NCBI RefSeq assembly: GCF_000622225.1
Contig: NZ_JHWD01000003.1
Coordinates: 124,001 to 188,000 of the forward strand
Source: Roseomonas mucosa ATCC BAA-692
Lineage (GTDB): Bacteria > Pseudomonadota > Alphaproteobacteria > Acetobacterales > Acetobacteraceae
Direction: 5' to 3'
DNA: 64,000 nt
Both the position numbers and the translations under genes were made by a program. The notes beneath the pieces were generated by a model. It worked only from the letters and a program-made list of their open reading frames with translations. It had not been told where the DNA came from and did not search any database. Below are positions 61,787-64,000 of the stretch, in pieces (position 1 is the stretch's first letter; each line of letters begins with the position of its first letter).

Positions 61787-61885
61787 GTCCGCCGGTTGAC
61801 ATGTCACGGTCATTCCCTTGACATGGCGAAAGGACCACCGCCCCACCCCTCGACAGGGCGGGTGGCCCGCCGACAAGCCAGGGCG

Positions 61886-63040
61886 ATGCAGCAAGAGTCC
61901 GACCCCGACGCCCCCCGGCAGCCCTCCGCGCTCCTGACCCCGCTCCTGATCGGGTCGGAGATCTATCGCCACTCCACCTATGGCGGGAAACACCCGCTGG
62001 CCATCGCCCGCGTCTCCACCGCCCTGGACCTGATCCGCACTCTGGGCTGGCTCGTCCCGGAACGTTATCGCGACAGCCCGATGGCCACGCCGGAGCAACT
62101 GGCCCGCTTCCACACGCCGGACTACATCGCCGCCCTGCGAAGAGCCGAGGCCGAGCAGGCAGCGGACGAGGCGGTGCGCGAGCGGCACCACCTGGGCGCC
62201 CATGGCAATCCCATCTACCGTGAGGTCTTCCGCCGCCCGGCGACGGGGGCGGGGGGTGCAATCCTGGCCGCCCGGCTGGTGCGCCATGGCGGCATCGCGC
62301 ATGTGCCGGGCGCCGGCACCCACCACGCCATGCCCGACCGGGCCAGCGGCTTCTGCTACGTCAACGACGTGGCGCTGGGGATCTTCGCCCTGGTGGATGC
62401 CGGGCTGGAGCGCGTGCTCTACGTCGATATCGACGCGCATCACGGTGATGGCGTGGAACTCGCCTTCCACGACGATCCGCGCGTCTTCACCCTGTCGGTT
62501 CACGAGGCCAACCGCTGGCCCCGTACCGGCAAAGCCGAGGACCGGGCGGGCGGCCATGCCCGCAACATCCCGGTGCCGGAGGGCTTCAACGACAGCGAGA
62601 TGGATTGGGTGCTCCGCAACGCCATCCTGCCCATCACGCGCCACCTGCGGCCGCAGGCGATCGTGTTGCAATGCGGCTCCGACGCGCTGGAGGAAGACCC
62701 GCTGTCCCGGCTGGCGCTGTCCAACAACAGCCATTTCGCGGTGGCGCGGGCGCTGCGGGGCCTGTCGCCGCGCCTCATCGTCACCGGCGGCGGAGGTTAT
62801 AACCCGTGGTCTGTCGGGCGCTGCTGGGCGGGGGTCTGGGCCACGCTGAACGACCTGCCCATCCCCGCGCGTCTGCCGCCGGCAGCCGAGGCGGTGCTGC
62901 GCGGCCTGTCCTGGTTCCGCGCCGCCGGGCGGGAGCCGCCGGAACACTGGTTCACCACCCTGCGGGACCCGCCCCGCGCGGGACCCGTGCGGGCGGAGAT
63001 CCGCGAGCTCTGCGCCATCACCCTGCGCGACCTTCCCTGA
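61886..63040 (+). CDS. Histone deacetylase-family amidohydrolase (AcuC-like)
   Basis: 384-residue class I/II HDAC-superfamily protein, like AcuC or acetylpolyamine amidohydrolase. Zn site and catalytic motifs: HVPGAGTHHAMPDRASGFCYVNDVALG, LYVDIDAHHGDGVELAFHDDPRV, QCGSDALEEDPLSRL and VTGGGGYNPWSVGR. It removes acetyl groups from lysines or amines (AcuC acts on acetyl-CoA synthetase). The start is unclear: ATG 61886 fits the protein core; ATG 61823 would add a basic tail. It begins about 100 bases after tRNA-Arg and is convergent with ispDF. Confidence 0.88.
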   Translation: MQQESDPDAPRQPSALLTPLLIGSEIYRHSTYGGKHPLAIARVSTALDLIRTLGWLVPERYRDSPMATPEQLARFHTPDYIAALRRAEAEQAADEAVRERHHLGAHGNPIYREVFRRPATGAGGAILAARLVRHGGIAHVPGAGTHHAMPDRASGFCYVNDVALGIFALVDAGLERVLYVDIDAHHGDGVELAFHDDPRVFTLSVHEANRWPRTGKAEDRAGGHARNIPVPEGFNDSEMDWVLRNAILPITRHLRPQAIVLQCGSDALEEDPLSRLALSNNSHFAVARALRGLSPRLIVTGGGGYNPWSVGRCWAGVWATLNDLPIPARLPPAAEAVLRGLSWFRAAGREPPEHWFTTLRDPPRAGPVRAEIRELCAITLRDLP

Positions 63041-63062
63041 CCGGGATGGCCGTGCCGGAGGA

Positions 63063-64000
63063 TCAGTCCGGCAACAGGACCGAGACCGCCGCCTGGGCGG
63101 CGATGCCCTCGCCACGGCCGGTGAAGCCCAGGCGCTCGGAGGTGGTGGCCTTCACCGAGACGCGGCCGAGGGGGATGCCCATCAGCTCCGCCAGGCGGGC
63201 GCGCATGGCGGGGGCGTGGGGGGTGATCTTGGGGCGCTCGCAGATCAGGGTGACATCGGCATTGGCGATCAGCCCGCCGCGCTCCCGCACCAGCCCGGCC
63301 GCGTGGCGCAGGAAGCGGGCGCTGTCCGCATCCTTCCACTGCGCCTCGGAGGGCGGGAAATGCCGGCCGATATCGCCTTCCGCCATGGCGCCGTAGATCG
63401 CGTCGCAAAGGGCGTGGATGCCGACATCCGCGTCCGAATGCCCGTCCAGCCCCATCTCGTGCTCGATCCGGACGCCGCACAGGATCATCGGCCGGCCGGC
63501 CACCATCCGATGGACGTCATAGCCCGTGCCGACACGCGGCAGCAGGGCGCCGCGGCGGGCAGCCTCCAGCCGCTCCAGGTCGCTGGGATAGGTCACTTTC
63601 ACATTCTCCTCCGACCCCGGCACCAGGGCCACCGAGTGTCCGGCCGCTTCCAGCAGGGCGGCGTCGTCCGTGGCGCCGACCGGCCCGTTCCGGTGGGCCT
63701 CCAGCAGCGTGGCGAAACGGAAGCCCTGCGGCGTCTGCGCCCGGAACAGGTTGTCGCGCGGCACGGTGCCGGCGATGACGCCCTCGCCGCACAGCTTCAG
63801 CGTGTCGCTGACCGGCAGGGCGGGGATCGCCCCGTGATGCCGCTCCAGCGCCTCGACCACCGCGCGGACCGTGCCCGGCCGCAGCACCGGGCGAGCGGCG
63901 TCATGCACCAGGACCACGTCCGGCGGATTTGCCGCCAGGGCCTCCAGCCCGGCTCGCACGCTGTCCTGCCGCGCGATGCCGCCCTGCACGGGGGGCAGGA
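63063..64000 (-). CDS. ispDF: Bifunctional IspD/IspF (5' end outside window)
   Basis: At least 312 residues of a fused MEP-pathway enzyme. The left part is IspD (2-C-methyl-D-erythritol 4-phosphate cytidylyltransferase): [54 protein letters not shown]. The C-terminal part is IspF (MECDP synthase): [53 protein letters not shown]. IspDF fusions are common in alphaproteobacteria. The N-terminus with the CTP-binding loop lies beyond position 64000. Confidence 0.95.
   Translation of the reverse strand, partial: LPPVQGGIARQDSVRAGLEALAANPPDVVLVHDAARPVLRPGTVRAVVEALERHHGAIPALPVSDTLKLCGEGVIAGTVPRDNLFRAQTPQGFRFATLLEAHRNGPVGATDDAALLEAAGHSVALVPGSEENVKVTYPSDLERLEAARRGALLPRVGTGYDVHRMVAGRPMILCGVRIEHEMGLDGHSDADVGIHALCDAIYGAMAEGDIGRHFPPSEAQWKDADSARFLRHAAGLVRERGGLIANADVTLICERPKITPHAPAMRARLAELMGIPLGRVSVKATTSERLGFTGRGEGIAAQAAVSVLLPD

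Overview
The window is about 70% GC chromosomal DNA from an alphaproteobacterium. The best fit is Rhodospirillales, family Acetobacteraceae, Roseomonas-like. This placement is inferred from gene order: isoaspartyl methyltransferase-TolC-PopZ-ValS, PdxA-PdxJ, ArgS-SPOR protein-NagZ-M50 protease-ScpA-ScpB-TatB-TatC-SerS, and an IspDF fusion. Family profiles and protein trees would be needed to prove it. I see no rRNA, CRISPR array, transposase, phage gene or plasmid function. Four tRNAs are present: Asn, Cys, Pro and Arg.

Layout. 1-3.2 kb: 5' part of a secreted gamma-glutamyltransferase (GGT), YraN, a small cupin and a ComM/YifB AAA+ protein. 3.2-9.6 kb: a tightly coupled peptide/opine-type ABC transporter operon that begins with a DUF1028 protein and ends with a tiny membrane protein. 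9.6-13.5 kb: an XpaC/TelA 'toxic anion resistance' pair, a DUF937 protein, a secreted CHAP amidase behind a hairpin-rich leader, and RidA. 13.7-16.3 kb: a lipoprotein coupled to an unknown gene, then an unknown sugar-transferase-like protein. 16.4-18.4 kb: 2-keto-3-deoxy sugar acid kinase and aldolase. 18.4-24.6 kb: envelope genes (DUF3429 membrane protein, a GH17-GT2 beta-glucan synthase-like fusion, a CBS/CorC-type membrane protein, a GT2 enzyme). 24.6-31.4 kb: purine salvage, a CsaA-like protein, a second GGT, a FucP-like symporter, a macrodomain protein, an Lrp-type sensor domain and an orphan solute-binding protein. 31.4-37.4 kb: a leftward cluster of flavin reductase, PhnM, DUF1045, a third GGT-family enzyme and an MHS-type symporter.

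38-64 kb is mostly housekeeping: protein repair, outer-membrane efflux and pole organisation; valyl-tRNA synthetase; branched-chain amino acid synthesis (IlvD); vitamin B6 synthesis (PdxA, PdxJ) coupled to a 2OG-Fe dioxygenase; exonuclease III; an A-type Fe-S carrier; dGTPase; arginyl-tRNA synthetase; wall recycling (NagZ); condensin subunits; Tat export; seryl-tRNA synthetase; complex I accessory subunit; an HDAC-family amidohydrolase; and isoprenoid synthesis (IspDF). Most genes in operons overlap by 4 bases (ATGA or GTGA), so translational coupling is the rule.

Themes. Three GGT-superfamily genes lie within 35 kb. Two of them are close to peptide or organic-acid transport genes, which suggests use of gamma-glutamyl compounds or peptides from the environment. 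No clearly new defence or mobile system is visible. The least explained parts are the XpaC/TelA neighbourhood, the structured CHAP leader, the lipoprotein/unknown pair at 13.7-14.5 kb, the LSGQMR protein at 14.9-16.3 kb, the PhnM-DUF1045 pair without C-P lyase, and the Tat locus without tatA.
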